From: Methylobacterium adhaesivum
GTDB taxonomy: Bacteria > Pseudomonadota > Alphaproteobacteria > Rhizobiales > Beijerinckiaceae
Assembly (NCBI RefSeq): GCF_022179065.1
Contig: NZ_BPQD01000009.1
Span: forward strand, 20,314-84,313
Length of the DNA stretch: 64,000 nt
Direction of reading: 5' to 3'
Part shown: positions 47,951 through 55,624 of the stretch, piece after piece
How the letters are laid out: each line of letters starts with the position of its first letter
Position numbering within the stretch: position 1 is the first letter of the stretch
Made by a program: the position numbers and the translations under genes
Notes under the pieces: generated by a model
Database searches by the model: none
What the model was told of the DNA's origin: nothing
The model's input: only the letters and a program-made list of their open reading frames with translations

Positions 47951-48436
47951 ATGATCGACCTGTATCCGGACGAGACCTGCACCACGGCCGCTTCGCTGTT
48001 CCAGAACGCCGAGTGGAACGTCGTTCCCGAGGGCCTCGAGCACCGGACGAGTGGGTATTTCATCGCTCGCGACGTCATCGCAATGCGCCGGGGCGACCTG
48101 TGGGAATGGCCCCTGCATCTGGCCGAGAAGACCTGGTGCCGGGCGCTGCCGTTCCGCGAGGCGTTCTTCGCCGCCCTGAACGTCTTCGGCGTCGCCCGCG
48201 ATGCCGGTCTGGCTTCGTCGTTCGCCACCGGTTTCGGTCTCAAGGTGGGATCGGGGACCACGAAGGCGGCGGACGACTTCGTGATGCTGCGCGATGTCCT
48301 CCGTCCCAAGACGCCGAAGTCCGGCGCGACGCGTAAGCGGAATCCCGCGCTCGAGGGACGTGGCACGGGCCGTCGGAGCGGAATGCCGGCGCAACAGCGC
48401 ACCATGGAAGCCGCCCCCCAACACGCCACTCTTTGA
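47951..48436 (+). CDS. Conserved-looking hypothetical cytosolic protein
   Basis: A 161-residue protein from ATG 47951, which has GAGGGG upstream. The first 115 residues look globular, with GYFIARDVIAMRRGDLWEWPLHLAEKTWCRALPFREAFFAALNVFGV. The final 45 residues are basic and low-complexity. I do not recognise the family. There is no partner gene that explains it. Confidence 0.65.
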   Translation: MIDLYPDETCTTAASLFQNAEWNVVPEGLEHRTSGYFIARDVIAMRRGDLWEWPLHLAEKTWCRALPFREAFFAALNVFGVARDAGLASSFATGFGLKVGSGTTKAADDFVMLRDVLRPKTPKSGATRKRNPALEGRGTGRRSGMPAQQRTMEAAPQHATL

Positions 48437-48561
48437 AACGACATCCGCTCGGGAGGGTCGTGGGATCGAGAGGTCCGACACCGCCCGAGCGACGGCGTTC
48501 TCACGACGGAATTTGCCCTTCGGCCGCCCGGCCCTAGATCGGCAAGGCACCGGAGAGCGCC

Positions 48562-49446
48562 ATGAAACAGCACAGTGACGATGTCGACGCGATGGACGGC
48601 CTCGATGGACTGACGACGTCGCCGTTCTCGCGGCGGGGCTTCGTCATGACGAGCCTGATGACCGGGCTGACCCTCGCGACGACGTCGGTGGCGGCGCAGG
48701 CGATCCATACGGACGCTGCCGGCTTGGTGGCCGGCGAGGTCAGCATTCCTGCGGGCGACGGCCCGATGCCGGGATACCGCGCCATGCCGGAGGGGCCGGG
48801 GCCGTTCCCGGTGATCCTGGTCATCGAGGAAATCTTCGGCGTCCACGACTACATCAAGGACGTGTGCCGGCGGTTGGCAAAGGCCGGGTACTGCGCCGTA
48901 GCGCCCGAGCTCTACGCGCGCCAGGGCGACCTCTCGACCATGACGGACGCCAAGGTCATCATCCGCGACGTCATCGCGAAGACGCCCGATGCGCAGTGGA
49001 TCGCCGATCTCGACGCCGCCGCAGCCTGGGCGGTCTCGGCCTCGAACGGGGACGAAACCCGCCTTGCGACCATCGGCTGGTGCCGGGGCGGGCGGGGCGT
49101 CTGGCTCTACGCCGCCCATCGACGCGACCTCAAGGCCGGCGTCGCGTGGTACGGCCCCGTCGGCGGCGAGCGTACCGCCATCCAGCCGCGCACGGCCGAC
49201 GACGTCGCCGGCGAGATCCATGCCCCGATCCTGGCCCTCTACGGCGGTGCCGATACCGGTATCCCCGTGGCGTCCGTGGAGGCGGCGCGCGACAAGGCTG
49301 TGGCCGCCGGCAAATCCGTCGAGCTCGTGGTCTATCCCGATGCCCCTCACGGCTTCCATGCCGATTACCGCCCGAGCTACCGTCGCGAGGCGGCCGAAGA
49401 GGGTTGGACACGGGCGCTCGCGTTTCTCAAGGCGAAGGGGCTGTGA
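48562..49446 (+). CDS. Secreted dienelactone hydrolase-family protein
   Basis: A 294-residue alpha/beta hydrolase with a Tat-like leader (SRRGFVMTSLMTG, about residues 23-45). The DLH nucleophile is Cys174 in GWCRGGRGVW, and the catalytic His is in PDAPHGFHADYRP; ALYGGADTGIP supplies the Asp region. VILVIEEIFGVHDYIKDVCRRLA is typical of the family. True dienelactone hydrolases act on chlorocatechol products, but many of these exported homologues have unknown substrates. Monocistronic by spacing. Confidence 0.9.
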   Translation: MKQHSDDVDAMDGLDGLTTSPFSRRGFVMTSLMTGLTLATTSVAAQAIHTDAAGLVAGEVSIPAGDGPMPGYRAMPEGPGPFPVILVIEEIFGVHDYIKDVCRRLAKAGYCAVAPELYARQGDLSTMTDAKVIIRDVIAKTPDAQWIADLDAAAAWAVSASNGDETRLATIGWCRGGRGVWLYAAHRRDLKAGVAWYGPVGGERTAIQPRTADDVAGEIHAPILALYGGADTGIPVASVEAARDKAVAAGKSVELVVYPDAPHGFHADYRPSYRREAAEEGWTRALAFLKAKGL

Positions 49447-49604
49447 ATCGAAGATCTGAGTGGCCGAGTGCGGCACACTTGCTGCATTGATCAAAAAAGC
49501 ACTCTCATGGGTGCCCGCAGGAACGACACATTCCCCGGATAGTTCATCGATCTGGCAATACAAGGATCGGCCCGCCGTCCTGGCTTGAAGAGCGTTCCGA
49601 ACCC

Positions 49605-50072
49605 ATGAGTGCTGCACCTTCGTTGGACGCGCGCCCCGTCATCCTCGTCGTCGAGGACGAGCCCGACGAGCGCTATCTCGCGGCCGAGATGCTGGAGGAA
49701 ACCGGTTTTCGCGTCCTCGAGGCCGAGACCGCCGAACGGGCCCTCGCGATCCTCAAGGACCGGGGCGAAGAAGTCAGCGTGGTTTTCTCGGACGTGCGCA
49801 CGCCGGGCCCCATCGGCGGGTTCGAGCTCGCCCGAATCATCGGCGTCACTTGGCCGAGGGTGCGCGTCCTGCTCACATCCGGCGATGCAGGAGATCAACC
49901 GAGCGACCTGCGGATGTCGGCGACCTTCATCCCCAAACCCTGGCGCGCCGCCGACATTCTGGCTTGGGTTCAGGAAGCGGCCGGTCGCTCGGCGCAGGCC
50001 CATGCCGGACCCGACGTGATCGGCGTGGGCGTACCGGCTACCAAAATTATCGTCGGCGAAGTGGAAACATAA
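49605..50072 (+). CDS. Single-domain response regulator (receiver only)
   Basis: A 155-residue receiver-domain protein. Phosphoacceptor Asp63 lies in VVFSDVRTPGP, the acidic pair is in VVEDEPDE, the switch Thr/Ser is in VLLTSGD, and the conserved Lys112 is in FIPKPW. No output domain follows, only a short flexible tail. It precedes a NepR-like gene by 64 bases, hinting at a role in general stress signalling. A cognate histidine kinase is not in this window. Confidence 0.9.
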   Translation: MSAAPSLDARPVILVVEDEPDERYLAAEMLEETGFRVLEAETAERALAILKDRGEEVSVVFSDVRTPGPIGGFELARIIGVTWPRVRVLLTSGDAGDQPSDLRMSATFIPKPWRAADILAWVQEAAGRSAQAHAGPDVIGVGVPATKIIVGEVET

Positions 50073-50136
50073 GCCCGTCGATCCGTTGAAATTGATCTTT
50101 CCTATATTACCACCCGGAAGGGCTGGTGGACCGATC

Positions 50137-50349
50137 ATGACCGCCGACCATGGCAATCGATACCCCGCTCCGGCGGTCTTTTTCAGCACCGCCTTCAACG
50201 AGACGGTGATGCTCGCCCGGATTGGAAGCGATCTCCGCGACCTCTATGGCGATGTCGAGGACGCGCCGCTCCCCCGCGATCTCCTGCTTCTCGCGAGCCG
50301 GATCGACGAAACGCGTCAGACCAAGAACGGGAGCAAAACCGGCACCTGA
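50137..50349 (+). CDS. NepR-like anti-sigma factor homologue
   Basis: A 70-residue protein. Residues 29-58 read as a NepR core: RIGSDLRDLYGDVEDAPLPRD followed by LLLLASRIDE, matching the pattern of two short helices joined by an E-P-hinge that bind either the EcfG sigma factor or the PhyR sigma-like domain. The N-terminal 25 residues and the C-terminal tail are disordered-looking. Neither ecfG nor phyR is adjacent, so this is probably an extra NepR paralogue. Assignment is by motif only. Confidence 0.65.
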   Translation: MTADHGNRYPAPAVFFSTAFNETVMLARIGSDLRDLYGDVEDAPLPRDLLLLASRIDETRQTKNGSKTGT

Positions 50350-50468
50350 GTGCGGCGTGAATGCCGCACTGCCCGCGGGCTTTTCCCCGGGCATCGCGCA
50401 CTTCCCACGATCTGCTATGTCTCGGTCACCGGTCCGCTGTCGTTCCGAACCCGTCCGCCGAGCACACC

Positions 50469-51656
50469 ATGCCCCTCAACCTCCGCCCCGGCCTCATCGC
50501 CGCCTGTCTGAGCACAATCGGCGCGCTGCAGGGTCCGGCCCAGGCCGCAGCGCCGCCGGTGCAGCCCATGGAAGGGCCGGGCGGGATCGGCGACCGTGCG
50601 GCGGTGATCGTCAAGCGCGGTATCGGACGTGCCAGCGCAGCGAGTTTCGTGTTCTACAAATCCGGCGCCGCCCCCGTCGAAGGTCGGCCCGTCGCCGTGT
50701 TCCTCCACGCCTGGGGGGCCCCGAACCCGCAGGCCTATGGGGCGTGGATCGATCACCTCGCCCGGTCCGGCTACCTCGTCGTGTTCCCGCGTTTCCAGGA
50801 GATCAACCGGACCCGACCGGTGGACGCCTCGGCCAACGCCGAGCGCCTGATCAAGGCGGCATTCGCGGAGTTGGCGAACGACGCCGACGCCAAGCCCGAC
50901 CTGAAACGCGTCGCCCTGATCGGTCACCTCGCGGGGGCGCCCATTGCCGCCAACATCGCCGCCGATGCGGTGGCGCAGGACCTTCCCGTGCCGCGCCTCG
51001 TGTTCGCGATCATGCCGGGAGGCATCGCGAGCGATGCCAAGGCACGCGGGATCGTCCTGCACGATCTCTCCAAGATTGCGCCCGAGACCCTCGTCGTCAC
51101 GGTGATCGGCGACCGGGATGCCCGAGCGGCCGATCTCGCCGCGCGCCGCCTCCTGCGCGAGGCGAGCGCCGTGGCGCCGGAGCGCAAGCTGTTCCTGCGC
51201 GCCCTGTCCGACGATCACGGTTTCCCGTCCCTCACCGCGACCCTGGCCTCCCCAGCCGGCGCCGACGCCGCCTACGACGGCACTGCCCTGAAGCTTCCAC
51301 CCGATCCGCCGCGTGACCCGAAGCAGGCGCCGCCGCCCTTCCGCTGGACGCCCGACATGGCCCTGACCGGCGAGCAGACCACCCTGGTGGCGCAGATCAA
51401 CAACGCCCGAACCGACAGCCTCGACTATCTCGCCTACTGGAAGAGCTTCGATCTGGCTGCAACGGCGGCCTTCGCAGGGGCCGACGCACAGTCCCTCAAG
51501 GGCAATCCGCGCCTGAGCGACATGGAGCGCTGGGCCGATGGCTGGCCGGTCAAGCGCCTCGTGGTCGAAACCCCGCGTCTGACGCCGCATACGGCTCCTG
51601 TCGCCACGCCGGCACCCGCCGCGGCACGGGCCAAGCCGGTCTCGCGCCGGCCCTAA
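50469..51656 (+). CDS. Secreted alpha/beta-hydrolase-fold protein lacking the nucleophile
   Basis: A 395-residue protein with a Sec signal (about residues 1-27, ending AQA). The fold is visible in RPVAVFLHAWGAPNPQAYGAWIDHLARSGYLVVFPRF and VALIGHLAGAPIAANIAAD. The nucleophile elbow should be GHSxG but reads GHLAG, with Leu154 where Ser would be. An Asp (VIGDRDA) and a His (DDHGFPS) remain at the expected places. It may therefore bind rather than hydrolyse. The C-terminal 40 residues are Pro/Ala-rich. Confidence 0.75.
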   Translation: MPLNLRPGLIAACLSTIGALQGPAQAAAPPVQPMEGPGGIGDRAAVIVKRGIGRASAASFVFYKSGAAPVEGRPVAVFLHAWGAPNPQAYGAWIDHLARSGYLVVFPRFQEINRTRPVDASANAERLIKAAFAELANDADAKPDLKRVALIGHLAGAPIAANIAADAVAQDLPVPRLVFAIMPGGIASDAKARGIVLHDLSKIAPETLVVTVIGDRDARAADLAARRLLREASAVAPERKLFLRALSDDHGFPSLTATLASPAGADAAYDGTALKLPPDPPRDPKQAPPPFRWTPDMALTGEQTTLVAQINNARTDSLDYLAYWKSFDLAATAAFAGADAQSLKGNPRLSDMERWADGWPVKRLVVETPRLTPHTAPVATPAPAAARAKPVSRRP

Positions 51657-51691
51657 TTCTCACCCTCCCTCGGAAAGTCGTCTCTCACCCG

Positions 51692-52303
51692 ATGAAGCTG
51701 TTCCATTCCCCCTTCTCGCCGTTCGTGCGGAAGGTCACGGTCGTCGCCCATGAACTGGGCCTCGCCGAGCGCATCGAACTGCTGCCGAGTGCCGCGCATC
51801 CGACACAGCGCGACGCCAGCATCCTGGCCGTGCATCCCCTGGCGCAGGTTCCGACCCTGATCACCGACGAAGGCCACGCCCTCGCCGACAGCCGGGTGAT
51901 CTGCGAGTACCTCGATGCCCTGGCGGGCGGCGGGGTGTTTCCGTCTTCCGGGCCCGCCCGCTGGACCGCCCTCGGCGATCAGTCCACGGCCGACGGCCTT
52001 CTCGATGCCGCCCTGCTGCTTCGCTACGAGCTGACCGTCCGGGGGGAGGGCGACCGCTCAGTCGCCTGGATCGCCGGGCAGACGGCCAAGATCGAAGGCG
52101 TTCTCGACCACTTCGAGGCCGGCGCCGAAGCGCTTGCCGATCGGGTCGATATCGGCACGATCACCGTCGCCTGCGCGCTGGGGTACCTCGACGTGCGCTT
52201 TCCGGATCTCATCTGGCGCCGACGTGCACCTGGCCTCGGTCGATGGGCGGACGGCTTCGCGGCGCGCCCGTCCATGGAGGCGACGAAGCCGCCGGCGGCT
52301 TGA
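51692..52303 (+). CDS. Glutathione S-transferase family protein
   Basis: A 203-residue cytosolic GST. The thioredoxin-like N-terminal domain (1-80) has MKLFHSPFSPFVRKVTVVAHE, with Ser at the catalytic position near residue 6-9, and the glutathione-binding VPTLITDEGHALADSRVICEYLD. The helical C-terminal domain covers about 90-200. Substrate unknown. The gene is followed by a terminator hairpin. Confidence 0.9.
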   Translation: MKLFHSPFSPFVRKVTVVAHELGLAERIELLPSAAHPTQRDASILAVHPLAQVPTLITDEGHALADSRVICEYLDALAGGGVFPSSGPARWTALGDQSTADGLLDAALLLRYELTVRGEGDRSVAWIAGQTAKIEGVLDHFEAGAEALADRVDIGTITVACALGYLDVRFPDLIWRRRAPGLGRWADGFAARPSMEATKPPAA

Positions 52304-52339
52304 GGACACGGCACCAAGCAGCATTATGTCTACGAAAAA

Positions 52340-52370
52340 GGCTCGACGCGCAGACGGCGCATCGAGCCTC
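52340..52370 (+). terminator. Terminator after the GST gene
   Basis: AGGCTCGA pairs with TCGAGCCT around a GC-rich loop that can extend the stem (GCGC/GCGC), followed by CGTTTG. It is preceded by an A-run, so it could also work from the other strand. Confidence 0.6.
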
Positions 52371-52388
52371 GTTTGCATGAGATTCGAT

Positions 52389-52423
52389 AGTATCGTCCCG
52401 AATAATGCAGTCGGGACGATACT
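52389..52423. repeat. Hairpin repeat, copy 3 (short variant)
   Basis: AGTATCGTCCCGA pairs perfectly with TCGGGACGATACT over a nine-base loop. The core ATCGTCCCGA matches the 7771 and 17044 copies. It stands between the convergent GST and amidinotransferase genes. Confidence 0.75.
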
Positions 52424-52435
52424 TTAGACGACGCT

Positions 52436-53617
52436 TTAAAAGTAGGACTTCAGCGTACCGCGGCGGCGCACGTCGAGGGTAGCGCAGTGGAACGAGCCGC
52501 CGAACGGGCCGTAGGACAGGAACGGCGCCGGGATCGGATCGAAGCCCCAGTCCTTCAGGGCCTTGATCAGGGTCGGCTGGCTCTGATCGACGACGATCTT
52601 CTTCTCGTCGATGGCGAGCACGTTGATCGAGGTCCAGGGCGAGCACATGGAGATCTTGCTCATGAAACCCTCGACCGGGTCGGGGCGCGGGGCGATGAGC
52701 ACGTCCCACTTCTTCAGCACGGCGGGCAGCTTCTCGACGTCGATGTAGTCCGGGTTCACCAGCACCTTGCCGGGAGCCAGAGGCATGAACGACGAGTCGA
52801 TGTGCATCGGCTGCGGGCAGCGACTCTCGATCTCGTGGATGCGGAAACCCGGGCCGAGGTGGCGGCGCAGCCACTCGATGCCCATGAGGTTCGTGACGTT
52901 GGAGCGGGTGACGAAGATGTCCCGTCCGCAGCGGACGAAGTCGGCGGCGTCGAACACCGGCTCGAACTCGTTGACGGTGAACTGCATCGGCTCACCGGCT
53001 TTCAGGTTCGGCACCCGGTAATCGTAGTTGTAGAGTTCATCCGTGAGCTGCGGACGCGGCGCGGACGTCCACCGCGCCCCGTTGCGGAAATACTCCTTGA
53101 ACAGCGAGCGATAGGCATCGCCCTCGAAGTAGCGCGACCGCCAGCACATGGGGCTCTCGATGATCTCGTCGCCGATGACGAGATACGGATCGCGCGGGCA
53201 GGCGACGCAGAAGCCGCGCGAGGACCAGCGCGGCGCCCGGAACTTCTTCGAGAAATCGATGCTGTCGGGGCGGCGGATCTTCACGCCCTCGCCGGCGAGG
53301 ATCGAGATGAAGTTATCCAGCTCCTGCTGGGCGAGCTTCTTCATGAACTTCGGGTACCGGAAGCCCGAGGCGAATCGATAGAACGGCTGCGCGGCGCGCG
53401 GCAGGTTGAAGATCACCGTGAGGTGGTGTGTCGGAATGGTCGCACCGTCGAGACTTCCGACGATGACCTCCTCCAGGGGGTCCCACTCGTTCCAGGCCAT
53501 GACCGGCGATTGCGGCTTGGGCGTTCCCGGGGCGCCGAAACCGGATCCGGCGTAGCGGTCGCCACGCCCGTCCTGATCGACGGCTTCGCCCGTCGTGATG
53601 TGTGATTCGCGGTCCAT
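52436..53617 (-). CDS. Amidinotransferase (glycine/inosamine amidinotransferase family) beside hopanoid genes
   Basis: A 393-residue enzyme of the arginine:glycine amidinotransferase family, which moves the amidino group of arginine onto an amine. The catalytic set is complete: Asp226 in VFDAADFVRCGRD, His272 in PMHIDSSFMPL, and Cys378 in GGSFHCATLDVRRRG, with the C-terminus ending RRRGTLKSYF as in animal AGAT. The ATG at 53617 gives a 40-residue flexible leader before WNEWDPLEEVIVG. It is divergent from hpnL with 208 bases between. Hopanoid cyclitol-ether amine is my proposed acceptor; glycine or another amine remains possible. Confidence 0.9.
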   Translation of the reverse strand: MDRESHITTGEAVDQDGRGDRYAGSGFGAPGTPKPQSPVMAWNEWDPLEEVIVGSLDGATIPTHHLTVIFNLPRAAQPFYRFASGFRYPKFMKKLAQQELDNFISILAGEGVKIRRPDSIDFSKKFRAPRWSSRGFCVACPRDPYLVIGDEIIESPMCWRSRYFEGDAYRSLFKEYFRNGARWTSAPRPQLTDELYNYDYRVPNLKAGEPMQFTVNEFEPVFDAADFVRCGRDIFVTRSNVTNLMGIEWLRRHLGPGFRIHEIESRCPQPMHIDSSFMPLAPGKVLVNPDYIDVEKLPAVLKKWDVLIAPRPDPVEGFMSKISMCSPWTSINVLAIDEKKIVVDQSQPTLIKALKDWGFDPIPAPFLSYGPFGGSFHCATLDVRRRGTLKSYF

Positions 53618-53690
53618 GATCCGGTCCCCTGTCGCGCGTCCTGCGGCTGATCTTGGGGCCCTCGCCCCTGTGCCGCTTTGGTCCGCACTG

Positions 53691-53710
53691 TGTCTATCGG
53701 GTGATAGACA
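53691..53710. promoter_or_regulatory. Candidate operator palindrome between amidinotransferase and hpnL
   Basis: TGTCTATC pairs perfectly with GATAGACA over a four-base spacer, 74 bases from the amidinotransferase start and 116 from hpnL. A shared regulator could control both directions. No regulator gene is nearby, so this is positional inference. Confidence 0.4.
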
Positions 53711-53825
53711 ACGGTTCCCAAAGCTGCAACTTCCGAAGATGCTCATCGCTTCCGGCGGTCTTCTGGCCCGGAAACACGGCGGGATTTCAGCAGAGATCGG
53801 CCGAACCGACGTCCGAAAGGGGACC

Positions 53826-54926
53826 ATGAAGCGTTTGACGACATTGGCCCTGATCGCCGGTCTTTGCACGGTCGTTGGCCTGTTCCTCTCCTCGGGTCTG
53901 GAAGACGTCGCCAGCGCCGTGGTCAGCGCCGGATGGGGCGCCCTCGTCGTCGTGGTCGCGCGTGCCGTGGCCGTGGCCTGGGCGGGTCTCGGCTGGTTCG
54001 TGATCTTCCCGCGCTTCGAGCGTCCATCCTTGAGCGACAGCGTGACCCTGCGTTTCGTCCGCGAGGGCATCAACACCCTTCTGCCCGTGGCCCAGGTCGG
54101 GGGCGATTTCGTCGCCGCCCGCCTGCTGACCAAGCGGGGCGTCTCGGGCGGCGTCGCTGGGGCGAGCATGTTCGTCGACCTGATGACCCAGGCGGTCACG
54201 CAATTCCTGTTCACCGTGGCGGGCGTCGCGCTCCTCGCCTGGCTCGCCGGGGACGGACCCATCGTCCGCACCGTGGCGGGTGGCCTCGCCGTGGCGGGCC
54301 CCGCTCTGGCGGCTTTCTATCTCATCCAGCGCCGCAGCGGCCACAAGATCATCCAGGGGCTCGTCAGCCGGTTCGCCGGTTCGCGCGAGTGGCGGGCGCT
54401 GGGCGCCATCGACGTGCTCTACGACGCCCTGAAGCGCCTGTACGGCAACCACGGTCGGATCGCGGGCGGCATCGGCATCCATCTCGTCGGCTGGCTCATC
54501 GGCACCATCGAGGTCTACGTGTGCCTGCACTTCATGGGGTATCCCGTGAGCTTCCTCGAAGCCGTGGTGATCGAGAGCTTGGCGCAGGCCGTGCGCGGCG
54601 CCGCCTTCGCCGTGCCCGGGGCGCTGGGCGCCCAGGAAGGCGGCCTCATCGCCCTCTGCGCCATCTTCGGCATTCCGGCCGAGGCGGCCCTCGCGCTCTC
54701 CCTCGTGAAGCGCCTCGCCGACCTCCTCATCGGCGTGCCCGGCCTGCTTGCGTGGCATGCCCTCGAAGGCAAGACCGGTCCCGCTCCGGACAGCGGGGAT
54801 GCGGTGACGCCGCGCCACGCGGCGCCGCAGGCCGCCCCCCTGGTCGTTCCCTACGCGAGCGATCGCGGCACCACGCTCCTGCGTCCGCTCGAGGGCGATC
54901 TCGCGGAGTTGAAGAAGTGCGCCTGA
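53826..54926 (+). CDS. hpnL: HpnL, hopanoid-associated flippase-like membrane protein
   Basis: A 366-residue protein with about eight helices of the lysylphosphatidylglycerol synthase transmembrane type (UPF0104-like). Family blocks include FVREGINTLLPVAQVGGDFVAARLL, SMFVDLMTQAVTQFLF, EAVVIESLAQAVRGAAFAVPGALGAQEGGLIALC and LSLVKRLADLLIGVPGLLAW. HpnL-type proteins accompany hopanoid gene clusters and are presumed to take part in lipid transfer across or within the membrane. It opens the hpnLMIJ transcript and overlaps hpnM by ten bases. Confidence 0.9.
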   Translation: MKRLTTLALIAGLCTVVGLFLSSGLEDVASAVVSAGWGALVVVVARAVAVAWAGLGWFVIFPRFERPSLSDSVTLRFVREGINTLLPVAQVGGDFVAARLLTKRGVSGGVAGASMFVDLMTQAVTQFLFTVAGVALLAWLAGDGPIVRTVAGGLAVAGPALAAFYLIQRRSGHKIIQGLVSRFAGSREWRALGAIDVLYDALKRLYGNHGRIAGGIGIHLVGWLIGTIEVYVCLHFMGYPVSFLEAVVIESLAQAVRGAAFAVPGALGAQEGGLIALCAIFGIPAEAALALSLVKRLADLLIGVPGLLAWHALEGKTGPAPDSGDAVTPRHAAPQAAPLVVPYASDRGTTLLRPLEGDLAELKKCA

Positions 54927-55528
54927 CCCCCGCCTTCCGCGCGAGCCTCGTCGCCTGCCTGCTGTCGTCAGGCTTCGCCGCACGGGCGGCCGACGATCCC
55001 GCGGTGAACACGGTGCGCGCGCTGTACACGAGTTTCGAGGCCGCCCTGAAGGCCGGGCCCGGCGATGTCCGGACCCGTGCCACGGCCATCGGTTCGAACT
55101 TGAGCGAAACCATGGACTTTCCCGCCATGGTGCGGATCGCCGTCGGGCCGAAGTGGAAAGATTTTAGCCCTGAGCAGCAGGGTGCCCTCACGGACGCCTT
55201 CGCCCAGTATTTCATTGCCACTTATGCGACGCGCCTCGCGCAGGCCGCCGGCGGCAGGTTCACGGTCAAACCGGAGATCGAGACGCGCGGCGCCAACCGG
55301 CTGGTTCAGAGTGAAGCCACCAGTGCCGACGGCGATTCCTCCCAGGTCGACTACCTCGTCGGCCCGGCGGGCCGCATCCAGGATGTCTATCTCAACGGCG
55401 ACGTCAGCGAGGTCGCCATCCTTCGCGGTAACTTCGCCGAGCCCCTGAAGGCTGGCGGGGCCGATGAACTGCTGAAATTCCTGCGCGAACGCACGGCCGG
55501 AATGCTCGCCGCCAAACCGGCGCCTTAG
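54917..55528 (+). CDS. hpnM: HpnM, MlaC-like hopanoid-associated periplasmic protein
   Basis: A 203-residue secreted protein of the Ttg2/MlaC family. A GTG start at 54917 overlaps the hpnL stop. The signal peptide covers about residues 1-25 (ending ARAAD). The mature part carries the MlaC-type helical core with FPAMVRIAVGPKWKDFSPEQQGALTDAFAQYFIATYATRL and a lipid-binding sheet containing DSSQVDYLVGPAGRIQDVYLNG. MlaC proteins carry lipids through the periplasm; here hopanoids are the likely cargo, together with HpnN. Confidence 0.93.
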   Translation: MRLTPAFRASLVACLLSSGFAARAADDPAVNTVRALYTSFEAALKAGPGDVRTRATAIGSNLSETMDFPAMVRIAVGPKWKDFSPEQQGALTDAFAQYFIATYATRLAQAAGGRFTVKPEIETRGANRLVQSEATSADGDSSQVDYLVGPAGRIQDVYLNGDVSEVAILRGNFAEPLKAGGADELLKFLRERTAGMLAAKPAP

Positions 55529-55624
55529 AGTCCGGTCACTGCCAGCCCTCACCACCGACTCAACGACATTCGCGCCGCTCCCCTCGCGGCACTCTCACGA
55601 GCCCCGTGACCGAGCGACGCCCCC

